From Cyrtodaria siliqua (Eukaryota; Mollusca; Bivalvia; Adapedonta; Hiatellidae), in NCBI GenBank assembly GCA_037043455.1, contig JAWPHD010011475.1:19550-83549 (forward strand): a stretch of 64,000 nt of DNA, written 5' to 3'. Shown one piece after another: positions 1 through 10,058 of the stretch. The notes under the pieces were generated by a model. That model saw only the letters and a list, made by a program, of their open reading frames with translations, did no database searches and was not told the DNA's origin. Made by a program: the position numbers and the translations under genes. Position 1 is the stretch's first letter, and the number at the start of each line of letters is the position of its first letter.

Positions 1-544
1 AAATGACCAAAGTACACTTCACACTGTGCTTCACAAAAAGTAGTTCAGCATGTCCAGCTTACCTTCAATTTTCATGCGGTTTTCGCTAGAAGCAAGTTAA
101 ATGTTTCATAAATAAAGGAAAACATTCAATACATACCAGCCCTGTGTCTTTCACCACTCCTTTGCTTCACAGTAGCTTACTCAATAGTTTACTTGAGGGA
201 ACTTTTGAGTTCCACCAGATTGGGCCCATGGTACCCGGCCTAGCTCCAGACTACACCAATTACCAACCAATCAGCGGGCAGGGGAAAAGTTCCAGGGTAA
301 ATTCGGAGCATAGAATCTCTTAATTTTGATCGGTTGACAAGGTAAACAAGCTAAATATCTTGCTAAAAAAACAAAATTCAACTTTGAAAGAGTACTTATA
401 AAGGTTAAATCATACATTAGTGTAATGTATTCATAATCCGATTTCAATGATATTTTTCACAAATGTTCACCATCTAAGTTAATACGCAAACACGTTTTTT
501 TCGGAATTTGATTTCGATCAATGTTTTCTGAGTGGCATCGACCA
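1..544. other. No gene recognised
   Basis: AT-rich sequence with stops in all frames. I see no coding motif, RNA gene or obvious repeat here. Confidence 0.5.
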
Positions 545-589
545 TCAGCACACTTTCAGTGCTTCTAAAAGGGAGAAGTCCATATTCAC

Positions 590-800
590 TCTTACAATAA
601 TTCTATTAGCGATATCAAAAATTGAATTAGAGATATAAAAATTGCAATTTTTCGATATCGGTAATGGAATTAGCGTTATCAAATTTGAATTAGCGATATC
701 AAGAACTGAATTCCCGATATCGCTAATAGAATTAGCGATATTGAAAAAATAGTTTTTGATTTTTGATATCAGTAATTGAATTATCGATATCGCTAAACAG
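590..800. repeat. GATATC-rich degenerate minisatellite
   Basis: The palindrome GATATC recurs about every 18-30 bases, usually as ATTAGCGATATC or its complement, separated by AATTGAATTAG-like spacers. Units are diverged and alternate in orientation, so both strands look alike. The short open frames here are produced by the repeat. Confidence 0.6.
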
Positions 801-1451
801 TGATTAAATGTGAGATATATAAGAGTTATTAAGTATTGGTGTAAAGTAATAAATACTAATAACATTCTGATGAAAAAGCTCTATGAACAATGTGTATATG
901 ATTGTGAAAGAGGTTGTAAAATTTGGGTTTCGAATGTTAAAAAGTTATTATCTGATTATGGTTTTGCCTATTTATTTAACAATCAGGATATGCTGAATGT
1001 AAAAACATTTCCATGTGTTTTTAAACAACGAATAATTGACTGTTTTAAGCAAAAGTGGTATGGGTCAATTGACAGCAGTGCTGTTCTTGAAAACTATAAA
1101 TATTTTAAATCTGATTTTTCATATGAACACTATCTAAACGTTTTACCTAGCAATTTGAGAGTCTTTGTTTCTAGAATAAGATTATCTGCACATTCTCTTA
1201 ACATACAAACTGGACGGTATGCAAGAAATCGCATACCGAGAAATGAAAGATATTGTTTATGTTGTAACTCACAAGATCTGGAAGACGAATACCATTTTAT
1301 ATGTGTGTGTCAATGTTACAATGAACTAAGAAAAAAATATATTAAAAGACATTACCACCAGAGGCCATCTATGTTCAAATATATAGAATTGATGAAAACT
1401 TCAAACAATGATATAGTACTAAATTTAGCGAGGTATTTAAATGTGCTTTAA
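792..1451 (+). pseudogene. Non-LTR retrotransposon ORF2, C-terminal fragment
   Basis: The open frame begins inside the segment that normally follows the reverse transcriptase: its start (RVIKYWCK) resembles the end of the reverse transcriptase on the other strand near 5050 (NIIKYWLK). About two thirds along there is an arginine-rich basic stretch, then R-N-E-R-Y-C-L-C-C followed by EDEYHF and a later C-x-C, the zinc-binding C-terminal module of CR1/Jockey-like elements. No endonuclease or catalytic reverse transcriptase precedes it, so it is a 5'-truncated LINE remnant, not a host gene. The ATG at 810 is only the first Met in the frame. Family membership is from motif recognition; the exact clade is unsure. 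Confidence 0.75.
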
Positions 1452-1665
1452 ATGTTAGACTTTCTACTTTGAATGCTTAGTATAAATATAATATTGTTCA
1501 TCCTCTAACTATGATGATGATGTAAACTATACTGACAGTTGATTTATATACTCTGTTTACGTGACTTTGTTATATTCGTATATTGTATATATGTTTTGAA
1601 TGACGATGTACTTTGTACAAGTCTAAATAAAATATCTGTTCTGTTATGTTCTGTTCATATGAAAG
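1452..1665 (+). repeat. LINE 3' untranslated tail with TGTTC terminal repeats
   Basis: Directly after the LINE stop codon comes AT-rich sequence, an AATAAA at 1626-1631, and then short TGTTC-type repeats (1637-1656). A microsatellite-like 3' end instead of a poly(A) tail is typical of CR1/L2-type LINEs. It marks the probable 3' terminus. Confidence 0.6.
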
Positions 1666-2037
1666 ACATGTTCATAGTTAATCCCGTAACATTAATCTCG
1701 TAACATAAAAAATCGCTGATTTGGCCAAGCTCCCCTGACATAAATGCAATCATCAAAGAATGCAATTAGTGTATGGGTTTACTATTATTCTTAATATTCC
1801 GGGTTCATTCATCATTGATTATAAATGACACATATTATATTTTTAAAAGATAGACGTCAGTAAATTTCCTAAAAAAGGTTATGTAGCAATGACATTATAT
1901 GCTTACCCATCAAAACAGGGGAGATAACTCATAACCCTCCGCATGTGAATTCGTATTGACAAAATACGTCCTGTTTTCCTATAAAGATACCATACTAATG
2001 AATTATTGGTGCATACGAATGTGAACAAATATTTCAT
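1666..2037. other. No gene recognised
   Basis: AT-rich spacer between the LINE end and a SINE. No coding or structural signal seen. Confidence 0.4.
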
Positions 2038-2051
2038 AATTATGTATACAT

Positions 2052-2345
2052 ATTGAATGTTGTTTAACGGCTCATCAACACAGTATAGGTTATTTAGAGC
2101 CGCCCCAGAGAGGGGCGGAAGGATACATAGGAATCCGGGAACCGTGCCCTAAACTTATTATAGAATATATTCCCATGGTTCTTCAACGTGCTCGGAGGAT
2201 AGACTGATACACGGGACCGCCCGGTTTACGTCCCCCATCCGACGGACGAGGCTAAGGGAAAGTGTCTTGCCAAAGAACACACCGACGAAACTCAGTCGTA
2301 CCACGGAGGTTTGAACCCGGGGCCTCCGGTTACAAATCCGCCGCG
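2052..2345 (-). mobile_element. SINE, family 1, complete with target-site duplication
   Basis: A ~294-bp element bounded by a 14-bp direct repeat AATTATGTATACAT (2038-2051 and 2346-2359). On the minus strand the head contains GGGTTCAAACC, matching the RNA polymerase III B box, so it is probably tRNA-derived and truncated at its 5' end. The 3' tail is CAACATTCAATA-like. A second copy at 53489-53768 is closely similar over its whole length. The long duplication and B box support SINE identity; no A box is seen. Confidence 0.8.
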
Positions 2346-2619
2346 AATTATGTATACATTCTGCTAAGAGATAACTGTGTGTCTGTATATCACACTTTTA
2401 TTTGTCATGAAGCTAAGTACACAGGAACATTTTAAAAATGTAATGATATCAAAGAATCTTGCAAATATAATGAAATGAATCAGCATAAATAATGTAAGAT
2501 GATCAATAAAAATCATCTGACTGTCTCTGATCCGCTCTAAAAAAGTTGTAAATGAAAGTAAAGCATAACCTCCGTTAAAATGTTGGCGCATTTTTACTTT
2601 GAAATATACACAAAAAGAT

Positions 2620-2755
2620 TCAGTATCACGTATTCAGAATTGTAAGGGTGATATCACATATTCAGTATCACGTATTCAGAATTGTAAGGGTGATATCACA
2701 TCTTCAGTCATGCGATAAGGGTGATATCACATCTTCAGTCATGCGATAACACGTA
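2620..2755. repeat. Short tandem duplications (~45 and ~31 bp)
   Basis: A segment containing CAGTATCACGTATTCAG and AAGGGTGATATCACAT is repeated, followed by two copies of a ~31-bp unit ending in CATGCGAT. Copies are nearly identical, suggesting recent duplication. Confidence 0.65.
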
Positions 2756-2803
2756 TTGGAATATGTTGTGTCGTATTTCGAAGGAAAATGCGATACATAG
2801 GGA

Positions 2804-3421
2804 TCACTTTATCGTCTGTCCGTCAGTCCGTCACGAAAACTTAATGTTGGCTATAACTTTCTCATTTCCTGATATATCTTCATCAAACTTTCAATATATA
2901 CTCATCATGACAACACCGACATGATCATACTAAAATATAATGGTCAAGGTCACACTGAAGGTCATTATATGGGTTAAATTCTCATTTTTTCTTCACGAAA
3001 ACTTAACGTTGCTTATAACTTTCTCATTTCTTGATATTTCTTCATCAAACTTTCAATATATACTCATCATGACAACATCGACATAACCATACTAAAATAT
3101 AAAGGTCAAGGTCACACTGAAGGTCATTATATGGGTTAAATACTCATTTTCTTCAAAAAAAACCCTTAACGTTGGTTATAACTTTCTCAATTCTTTTTAT
3201 TTCTTCATCAATCTTGTCATGACAACATCGACATGGCCATACTGAAATAGGAAGGTCAAGGGCACATCGAAGGTCATTGTATCAGTTAAATACTCATTTT
3301 TTTATTCACGAAAACTTAGTCAGGCCAGTTTGTCAAGGTCATTTATCTGGGTCCAAAAAACCTTGTTATACTGACAAAGCGCTGACAGGCGACACACGTG
3401 TTCCGCGGAACACCCATCTAG
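2804..3421 (+). mobile_element. Helitron-like non-autonomous element with ~165-bp internal repeats
   Basis: The right end has the hallmarks of a Helitron 3' terminus: a perfect 16-bp palindrome GTGTTCCGCGGAACAC (3398-3413), four bases, then CTAG (3418-3421) followed by T. Upstream are at least three diverged direct repeats of ~165 bp sharing ACGAAAACTTAA and GGTCAAGGTCACACTGAAGG. The left end is a guess (a TC after A near 2804). A related terminus is at 37435-37458. No Rep/helicase coding is present, so it would depend on another element. Confidence 0.6.
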
Positions 3422-3676
3422 TTTAAAAGGAAATATTGCTTATTCGAATGTTGTAAGAAAGGACGGAAACTGCTTACATCGGGTGGGGTGGGGTATAACG
3501 GAAGTTTTTGTTTTTTTCAGGGGAGTTTTTAGTCAAAAGTAGCCTTCCATAGGTAGCATATGTGGATAACAAAATATTCAAGGAGGATGGGTTGGTGAAT
3601 TCTGGTTCTTGATTATAGTGAGTATATAGTGATGGTGCCAGAGTGGCCCATTGGATAGAGCGGTGGACTTGAATAT

Positions 3677-4640
3677 TGGAAACCCTTTCTTTTCTACTAT
3701 GGTTAATAATATATGTCCTACAGAACTTAACAAAGCTAATATTTCTGATATTAACGCTTCTTTTCTCGATTTACATCTCTCTCTATTGAAAATGGTGAAA
3801 TAATTAGCAAAATCTATGACAAGAGAGATGGTTTTAATTTTGATATTGTTAATTATCCCCATTTAGATGGGGATGTTCCCCGAGCAACTTCTTATTGGGT
3901 CTTTGTGTCTCGACTTATTCGTTTTTCTAGAGCTTATACTCGATATGAGGACTTTAATATTCGTAATCTTTATATAACTAAAAAGGTACTCCATCAGGGC
4001 TACCGTTACAATAAACTTCGTAAAACCAATTCAAAATGTTATTATCTAACCCTGATCTTCTTTCCAAATATAAAAATAATTTAAGAACTCTTCTGCGACA
4101 AGAACTATCACACCCTGACTTCTATGGTGCTGTGATTTACAAACTTCGTAAGATCCTTGGTCATGATCACTTTCATACTATATTTGTTAAACATGTTAAA
4201 AGGTTCATCAAAAGAGATTATGATCCTATCATTTTGCAACGCACTGCATGCTTGGTGGACCCATTTACAGTTCGCCACTATGCTTTTCTCTTTAATTGAA
4301 TTGAATTGAATTGGATTTTATAGTCGCACCAACAGCTAAGGTCATATGGCGACTTTCCAGCTTCCACTGGTGGAGGAAGAATTGAACTGAATTGGATTTT
4401 ATAGTCGCACCAACAGCTAAGGTCATATGGCGACTTTCCAGCTTCCATTGGTGGAGGAAGACCCCAGGTGCCCCTCCGGGCAATTTTCGTGCAAGGGCGG
4501 GCACCTGGATAGAACCACCGACGTCCCGCAAGCCAGCTGGATAGCTCCTCTTTAATTGTGCGATGACCGGACAGACTATGGACCCTATCATGACGTCTAT
4601 CTAAAGCCCAAAAGGACGATGACGTTTGATGTTTGTCTGC
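3677..4640 (+). pseudogene. Reverse transcriptase C-terminal remnant (copy A), broken
   Basis: The sequence parallels the open copy at 49196-49880: LNI-NPFF near 3674, ANISDINASFLDL, a frameshift near 3780, then intact-looking stretches NPDLLSKYKNNLRTLLRQ and ILGHDHFHTIFVKH, ending PFTVRHYAFLFN at 4296. The catalytic YxDD region upstream is absent. A SINE (4299-4547) interrupts it, after which the expected continuation (MTGQ-MDP-like) resumes at ~4559. Frameshift, truncation and insertion make it non-functional. The FLDL..S..NG...KIYDKRDDF pattern recalls Penelope-like elements, but class is uncertain. Confidence 0.75.
4299..4547 (-). mobile_element. SINE, family 2, inserted in the reverse-transcriptase remnant
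   Basis: Flanked by the 11-bp direct repeat CTCTTTAATTG (4288-4298 and 4548-4558). On the minus strand it reads from a GGCTTGCGG-ACGTCGGTGG body to a tail with CCAATTCAATTC repeats, matching the fuller copy at 37727-37962. The tRNA-like head is missing, so it is 5'-truncated. Its 3' ~81 bp is tandemly duplicated (the two copies start near 4313 and 4394). Long open frames on the minus strand across it are by-products of the duplication. Confidence 0.85.
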
Positions 4641-4985
4641 AATCTTGTCTTGTCGTGACCTTAATGGTTTATTTTCTTGTTGCTCTGGCTTCTGCCAAGT
4701 CATTGAGTACTTCTTTGTGGCTTTCTAGGCTATTGTTGTTTTGTATTTATGTTGTTTTGTATTTATATATACACGAGCATATGTGTGTCTTACTTATACT
4801 GTCTATTAATGCTGCCTTGTTGGTTAGAGAATAGTTGATGGCGGGGATTTCTTTATTTACACTGTCTCGTTTTATTGGCATGACAGTATGCTAAGTGTGA
4901 GGTTTGGTGCACCCTACAACCTGGTTTAAACCCCCAGCGGCATTTTTTGCCATTGACCGTTCCAAGGCGGTAGCATAATAGCACA
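4641..4985 (+). repeat. 3' tail of the copy A retroelement
   Basis: Non-coding sequence homologous to the region after the open reverse transcriptase at 49880-50400: CACGAGCATAT, TTATTTACACTGTC-TGTTTTATTGG, GGTTTGGTGCACCCTA and CCAAGGCGGTAGC blocks in the same order. It is cut off near 4985 by the LINE on the other strand. Confidence 0.7.
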
Positions 4986-5049
4986 TAATGTTGTAAATGT
5001 AGATCTTTTTCAAATATTGCAAGATGACATATTTACGTTTTTCAGTATG

Positions 5050-6335
5050 TTAACGTTTCAACCAGTATTTAATAATGTTATAATGTCGCCGTGTCACAAA
5101 AGAAGATCGAGCAAGTTCACCATATATAAAATCATTCTGTGTTGTTTTCTTGACCCCTAGCATCTTCTTACAAAATTCTATATGAACCCTTTCTATAGCA
5201 CTTCCTTGAATAAAACCCCACACCTCGCAACTATAATTTAATATAGGTGAAATTAATTTATTAAACCAATATAACCTGTGTTTTGGTGACAAAAACGTGA
5301 ATTTATGTAAATATTTGTTCATTTTAAAAATTGCTTTCTGAGCTTGCCCCGCCAATGCTGTTTGAGCTGCTGCGAAAGACCCACCTGTTGTAAATACTAT
5401 TCCCAGGTAAACAAATTTATTTACAATTTCTATTATTCTTCCGTTATATGAAAACACTAAGTTCCTGGGTAATTGACCTCCTTTCTTACAAATCATAACT
5501 TTAGATTTTGATGTTTTAACCTTTAATTTCCACCTTTCACAGTATTCAAACATAAAATTTAACCCACTTTGTAAAGCATCTGAAGGTTCAGAGAAAAGAA
5601 CAATATCATCCGCATATAAAAGCATGAATAATTTACAAGGATCAATATCTAAACCTTGATATCCTTTACGTACAAATTCGTCTTCTATATCATTTATAAA
5701 TAATGAAAACAATAGTGGTGATAAACATTCTCCCTGTCGCACTCCCAGTGAACATACAAACTCATTACTTAGTTTATTACAGTATTTAACTCTTGATTTC
5801 ACAGCAGTATACATGGATTTTATGATATTTAGTATTTTCCCACGCAGACCTTATTGAACAAGTGCATACCATAGATTATCTCTAACCACATAATCAAAAG
5901 CTTTAGAGAAATCAAAAAAAGGCACAATACAGGCGTTTACCTTGATTTAAAATATGTGTAATTAAACCATGTAGCACAAACACATTATCGACCATACTCA
6001 TATTTGGCCTGAAGCCTGTCTATGCTTCAATGTACAACAAATAAGTTTCGGCCCATTTTGAAAGTCTATTATTAAGAACACGAGTGAAAAGTTTCCCTAA
6101 ACAGCTTAACAATGTAATACCTCTATATTTATCGACACAGTTTATGCTACCCTTTTTGTGCAATGGAAATAACGTAACCTTCTAACCATGCATCTTGGAA
6201 ATATCCCATTTCATACGCTTTATTAAATAGTAATCGAAATAACGTATTTTTACCATATATTAGAAACTCATTTAAAAAACATATCTGGCCCAGCTGAGCG
6301 GTTAGATTTTAACTGATGTTTCGATTTGGAAATGT
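5050..6335 (-). pseudogene. Non-LTR retrotransposon reverse transcriptase, decayed 5' side
   Basis: An uninterrupted 254-codon frame (5814 to 5050) carries reverse transcriptase core motifs: GVRQGECLSPLLFSLFINDIE (palm/finger), the catalytic FMLLYADDIVLFS, KLKVKTSKSKVM and NKFVYLGI, then a helical region ending NIIKYWLKR. Upstream on the same strand (5815-6335) the frame is broken but still recognisable: FDFSKAFDYVVRDNLW, a G-PD and NE-like motif, and a lysine-glycine turn. No endonuclease is present in this copy, and the C-terminal zinc module is missing. It belongs to the same broad group as the fragments at 792-1451 and 53180-53940. Dead copy in situ. Confidence 0.85.
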
Positions 6336-6354
6336 CTTCGTCTGTAAATTCACG

Positions 6355-8165
6355 TATAAGGGGCCATAACTCTGTCAAAAATCATTCAACCGGAACATGG
6401 CGATGCTATACGCAACTAGACTTGGTACTGCCAAGTTTCGATGAAATCCGGCCAGGAGAAAGTTAGTGTATTAAAACCTTTTAAGGGACCATTACTCTGC
6501 CAAAATGCATTCAACTGGAACACGGCAATAAAATGCGCAGCAAGGCTTGGTATTCACCATCCCTGCCAAGATTCGTTGAAATTCAGCAAGGAGTTCAGAA
6601 GAGACTAGGCTGGACAAAGGATGTGTCTTAAAACATTTATAGGGCCATAACTCTGCCAAAAACCATTCAACCGGAATATGAAGATGATATGCACAACTAG
6701 ACTTGATACAGATCCTCCTTGTCAAGTTTCGTTGAAATCCGGCCAGTGGTTCAGAAGAACTAGCCGGGAAAATGTGTGTATCCTTTAAAGGGCCATCACT
6801 ATGCACAATTAGGCCAGGTACTGATCATCCATGCAGAGTTTCCGTGAAATACGGCCATGGGTTCAGGATAACTAGTCTAGGCAAAGTTTGTGTATTAAGG
6901 GCCAAAACTCTAATGCTACTAATCCGATCTTAGTGGTTTCAGAGCCTTCATTGACATCAACAATTTGATAAAGTTTGGAAAAGAGCCGATGAGCAAGAGC
7001 CCAAGAGGTTCTGTGGACGCTCTACTTGCTAGAGATATAGTTTGTATATAAGGGGCCGTAACTATTTTGAAAATCATTCAACCGGAACATTGCGATGGCA
7101 TGCGTAACTAGGCTTGATACTGATCATCCCTGCCAAGTATCGCTGAAATCCGGCCAGACGATTAGGACACCTTCTCTGTACAAATATAGTGTATTAAAAC
7201 CTTAAAAGGGCCATAACTCTTCCCAAAACCATTCAACTGGAACACGGCGATGACATGCACAACTAAGCTTGGTACTCATCAGGCACGCCAAGATTCGTTG
7301 AACTACGGCCAGGAATTCAGAAGCGACTAGTCTGGACAAAGTTTGTGTATTAAAACCTTTAAAGAGTCATAAATCTGCCAAAAAAAGTCAACCGGAACAC
7401 GGCGATTAAATACACAACTACGCTTGGTAATAATCATATCTGAAAAGTTTCGATGAAATCTGGCCAGGGGTCCAGAAGAAATAGTCCAGACAAAGTATCT
7501 GCATTAAAACATTTAAAGGACCATAACTCCGCCAAAAACCATTCAACCGGAACATGGTGACGACATGCACAAATAGACCTGGTACTGATCATCCCTAAAA
7601 CGTTTTGTTGAAATCCGGCCAGGGGTTCAGGAGAATTTGTCCAGACAATGTTTGTGTATCAAAACCTTTAAAGGGCCATAACTCTGCCAAAATCATTCAA
7701 CTGGAACATGGTGACGATATGTACAACAAAGATTGGTACTGATCATCCCTGCGAAGTTTCGCTGAAATCCGGCCAAATGAAGGTCCTATCGTCGTAACGA
7801 GGCTAATCTTGTCCAAGCTTTCATTAATAGTAACAATCTGATAAAGTTTGGTAAATATCAGACCTTTAACGCATCAAAACACAACATTTTAACTTAATCA
7901 AGGGCTATAACTCTGGTGTTACTGGTCCGATCTGGCTGGTTTTCCAACCCGTCTGAACTTTCATTGGTATCAACAATCTCGTAAAGGTTGGAAAATATCG
8001 TATGAAAAATGAAGGCCCTATCGTGTTAACGAGGCAAAATATAACAATGTTAACCAAATCAAGGGCCATAACTGCAGTGTTACTGGTCCGGACTGTCTGG
8101 TTTTCGAACTCGTCCAAGCTTTCGTCGATATCAACAATCTGGTAAAGTTCGAACAAGATCGGTCA
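6355..8165. repeat. Diverged ~155-bp tandem repeat array
   Basis: The block GGGCCATAACTCTGCC recurs near 6361, 6484, 6652, 6788, 7051, 7208, 7520, 7673, 7902 and 8062, each followed by CATTCAACCGGAACA and a CCGGCCAGG-GTTCAG block. Spacing is mostly 110-170 bp. The last units (from ~7880) switch to a variant containing GGTCCGATCTG and GTATCAACAATCT, which reappears at 40322-40500. No open frame is conserved between units, so it is non-coding. Confidence 0.8.
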
Positions 8166-8180
8166 CAGTAAGCTTACTTT

Positions 8181-8205
8181 GAGCTTTCGGCTCAGGTGAG
8201 TGAAC
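8181..8205 (+). other. Possible degenerate Helitron-like 3' hairpin
   Basis: GAGC-TTTCG-GCTC forms a short hairpin, followed by AGGTGAGTGAA, where a CTRR end would be expected about 6-8 bases later. The terminal CTRR is not intact here, so this is only a candidate end of the tandem array before it. Confidence 0.3.
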
Positions 8206-8275
8206 AGACAATTGGGATTTTTTAAAGCTAGTTTGTTAGTCGACTTTTCTTGTACTTCTTGTGTTGCGTAAGTCG

Positions 8276-8350
8276 ACTTATTACATTTTGCGGAACGGAA
8301 CGAAACAGAATGGAACATGTTATGGGGGCACCAATTGGGGAAATCCACTT
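8276..8350 (+). repeat. Interspersed repeat, left member of an inverted pair
   Basis: A block with TTACATTTTGCGGAACGG and, later, AAATCCAC matches the complement of 11505-11577. A shorter related piece lies near 11326-11375. The pair brackets the broken LINE endonuclease region. Confidence 0.5.
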
Positions 8351-8684
8351 TTTCGCAATCATGAATGTCCCGAAAGTATACGTTATTTTCATATCTTTTA
8401 ATCTGACTTCAGTTAGTAAAACATTAATTTAAAATACATAATGTGCTTTTTGTTGAAATTATCTTAGTATTCATAAAGCACTTCGTATGTGTATATACTT
8501 AATTTCTTGTAACTCGACAGGCAGTATGTCTAGTTGATCGTATTTATGCGATGTTTTAACCAGCGAAACAATTGACATATGTGGTATTTCAGAACATTGG
8601 TTATTTGCTAAAGACTGACATTTCGCAACAAAATGGATACAAGTTATGCAAGCCATGCAGTGTCAGATGTTGACCATAACATAC

Positions 8685-10058
8685 TAATCCGAGCCTTCTC
8701 TGACCCTAAAAGCCTTTTTTTTTTTTCTTTTTTTTTTTACTGCTTTATAGGGTCAGAGGAACTCCTGTAGTGAAAATCGGGGGATTTACTAAAAACGCAC
8801 AGTCATGCACTTTCAACGATGTTTGCGGTGTCGGGTCGATTTTTTACGATAATTTAGCTGAACAGATCGATCAATTTATGTTTATTATACCAAAAGAGTC
8901 ATGATAATGGACCGTTGGAAACGGCCGAGCACGACACATACGAAATATTGCAGGTCTCGGTTTGATTGAGACTGTTCATGAGTGGTAGTGAAATATGCTA
9001 GCTACCGCTCACGCCCATTAGCCCCGGGTTCAGCAGAACTCAATATTCATAAAATCAACAGCACAAAATTTTAACCATCCCGAAGATGGCATGCATATGG
9101 CGGTGGACATGGAGTTATCCTTCTTTAACGTATTCCCCATCGTCGTACGCGTATGGTCCCAGTATCTAATAAAAATGAAATGCCCCGAGAGGCGAAATAA
9201 CATAATGGAATTTAGTTGGGAGCAGCGGTTATGAAGCCTGCGTATAAAAAGCAGACAACATATCCTATGAGTGGTTAAACAATACCCAGAGCCTTTTATC
9301 GGCCGGAGTAGTGGAACCACCGAATCAAAAATTAAGTAAGAAAACAAAAGAAATTTGAAAATGTACCACCGATAACTAACTATAAGTATCGGGCTCAGCG
9401 ATCTCCAAAGATCGAATGAATAACAGTACTGATTGCAATGATAAAACTGCACCTTTATCGATGGTAGTGACACAATAAAACATTTGATTTACTCTATCCG
9501 CCATATTGTCATTTTGCATATTAATTAAATTCACGTGATATTCTCGCGAGAGGTAAAGGCATTCATATACCCTCATCAAATAAGTCCACTATCAACTGAC
9601 GGCATCGATGGATTTTTTAGTGGAACGAACTCTTCTCGGAGCATAATTAGGGGTCTAAACCTTTAAAAATAACACAATTGGATGTTGTTCAGAGTATTGG
9701 TAGTGCCAAAAGGAAAAGTTGGTCGCAATTTTGATTTTTTTTTGGAATTTTGCGGGAAATATTTATCAGCGCACCGGTCACGATCACGTGACATTTGACA
9801 TTATTAAGGTTAATAAAACAAATATTTCGGTTCATATAGGTAAATAAATATATTGGTAATCGGTTTATATGCTTGAAATGTTAATCCAATGAATACTTAA
9901 ATAGATATATTGATTTAAAACCAAGAGGGTAGTTCCTCTCCCGCGAGGGAGAGGAGATCCCCATCTTTTTACTGTAGGAGTTCCTCTGACCGTACACAGC
10001 CAGATGAAATATCAAAAATCGTAAAAAGGGCTGGTAAGGTCAGAGAAGGCTCGGATTA
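8685..10058. mobile_element. DNA element with ~85-bp terminal inverted repeats and 9-bp duplication
   Basis: Left end TAATCCGAGCCTTCTCTGAC and right end (complement) match, and a second matching block GGTCAGAGGAACTCCT lies ~70 bases inside each end. ATAACATAC occurs immediately outside both ends (8676-8684 and 10059-10067), a 9-bp target-site duplication. Inside I find no transposase; the central ~550 bp is a repeat shared with 21580-22200. A 9-bp duplication and long terminal repeats fit the Mutator-like superfamily, but without a transposase this is inference. Confidence 0.75.
8926..9480 (+). repeat. ~550-bp interspersed repeat, copy 1
   Basis: Shares ordered blocks with 21580-22200: GGTTTGATTGAGAC-GTTCATGA, CATCCCGAAGATGG, GGCCGGAGTAGTGGAACCA and ATCGGG-TCAGCGATCTCCAA. 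It lies inside the element with 9-bp duplications. The minus-strand open frame across it is not conserved in the other copy. Confidence 0.65.

Noticed and set aside
3640..3680. A-box-like tRNA fragment (TGGCCCATTGGATAGAGCGG)
   Set aside because: Only a 5' half with no B box or pairing arms; it joins the reverse transcriptase remnant directly. Possibly a SINE head relic but not supportable.
4278..4703. Minus-strand ORF of 141 codons with internal repeat
   Set aside because: Covers the SINE and its 81-bp duplication; the internal protein repeat is simply the DNA duplication.
9030..9473. 147-codon minus-strand ORF
   Set aside because: Lies in a ~550-bp repeat; the frame is broken in the copy at 21580-22200 and no domain is visible.
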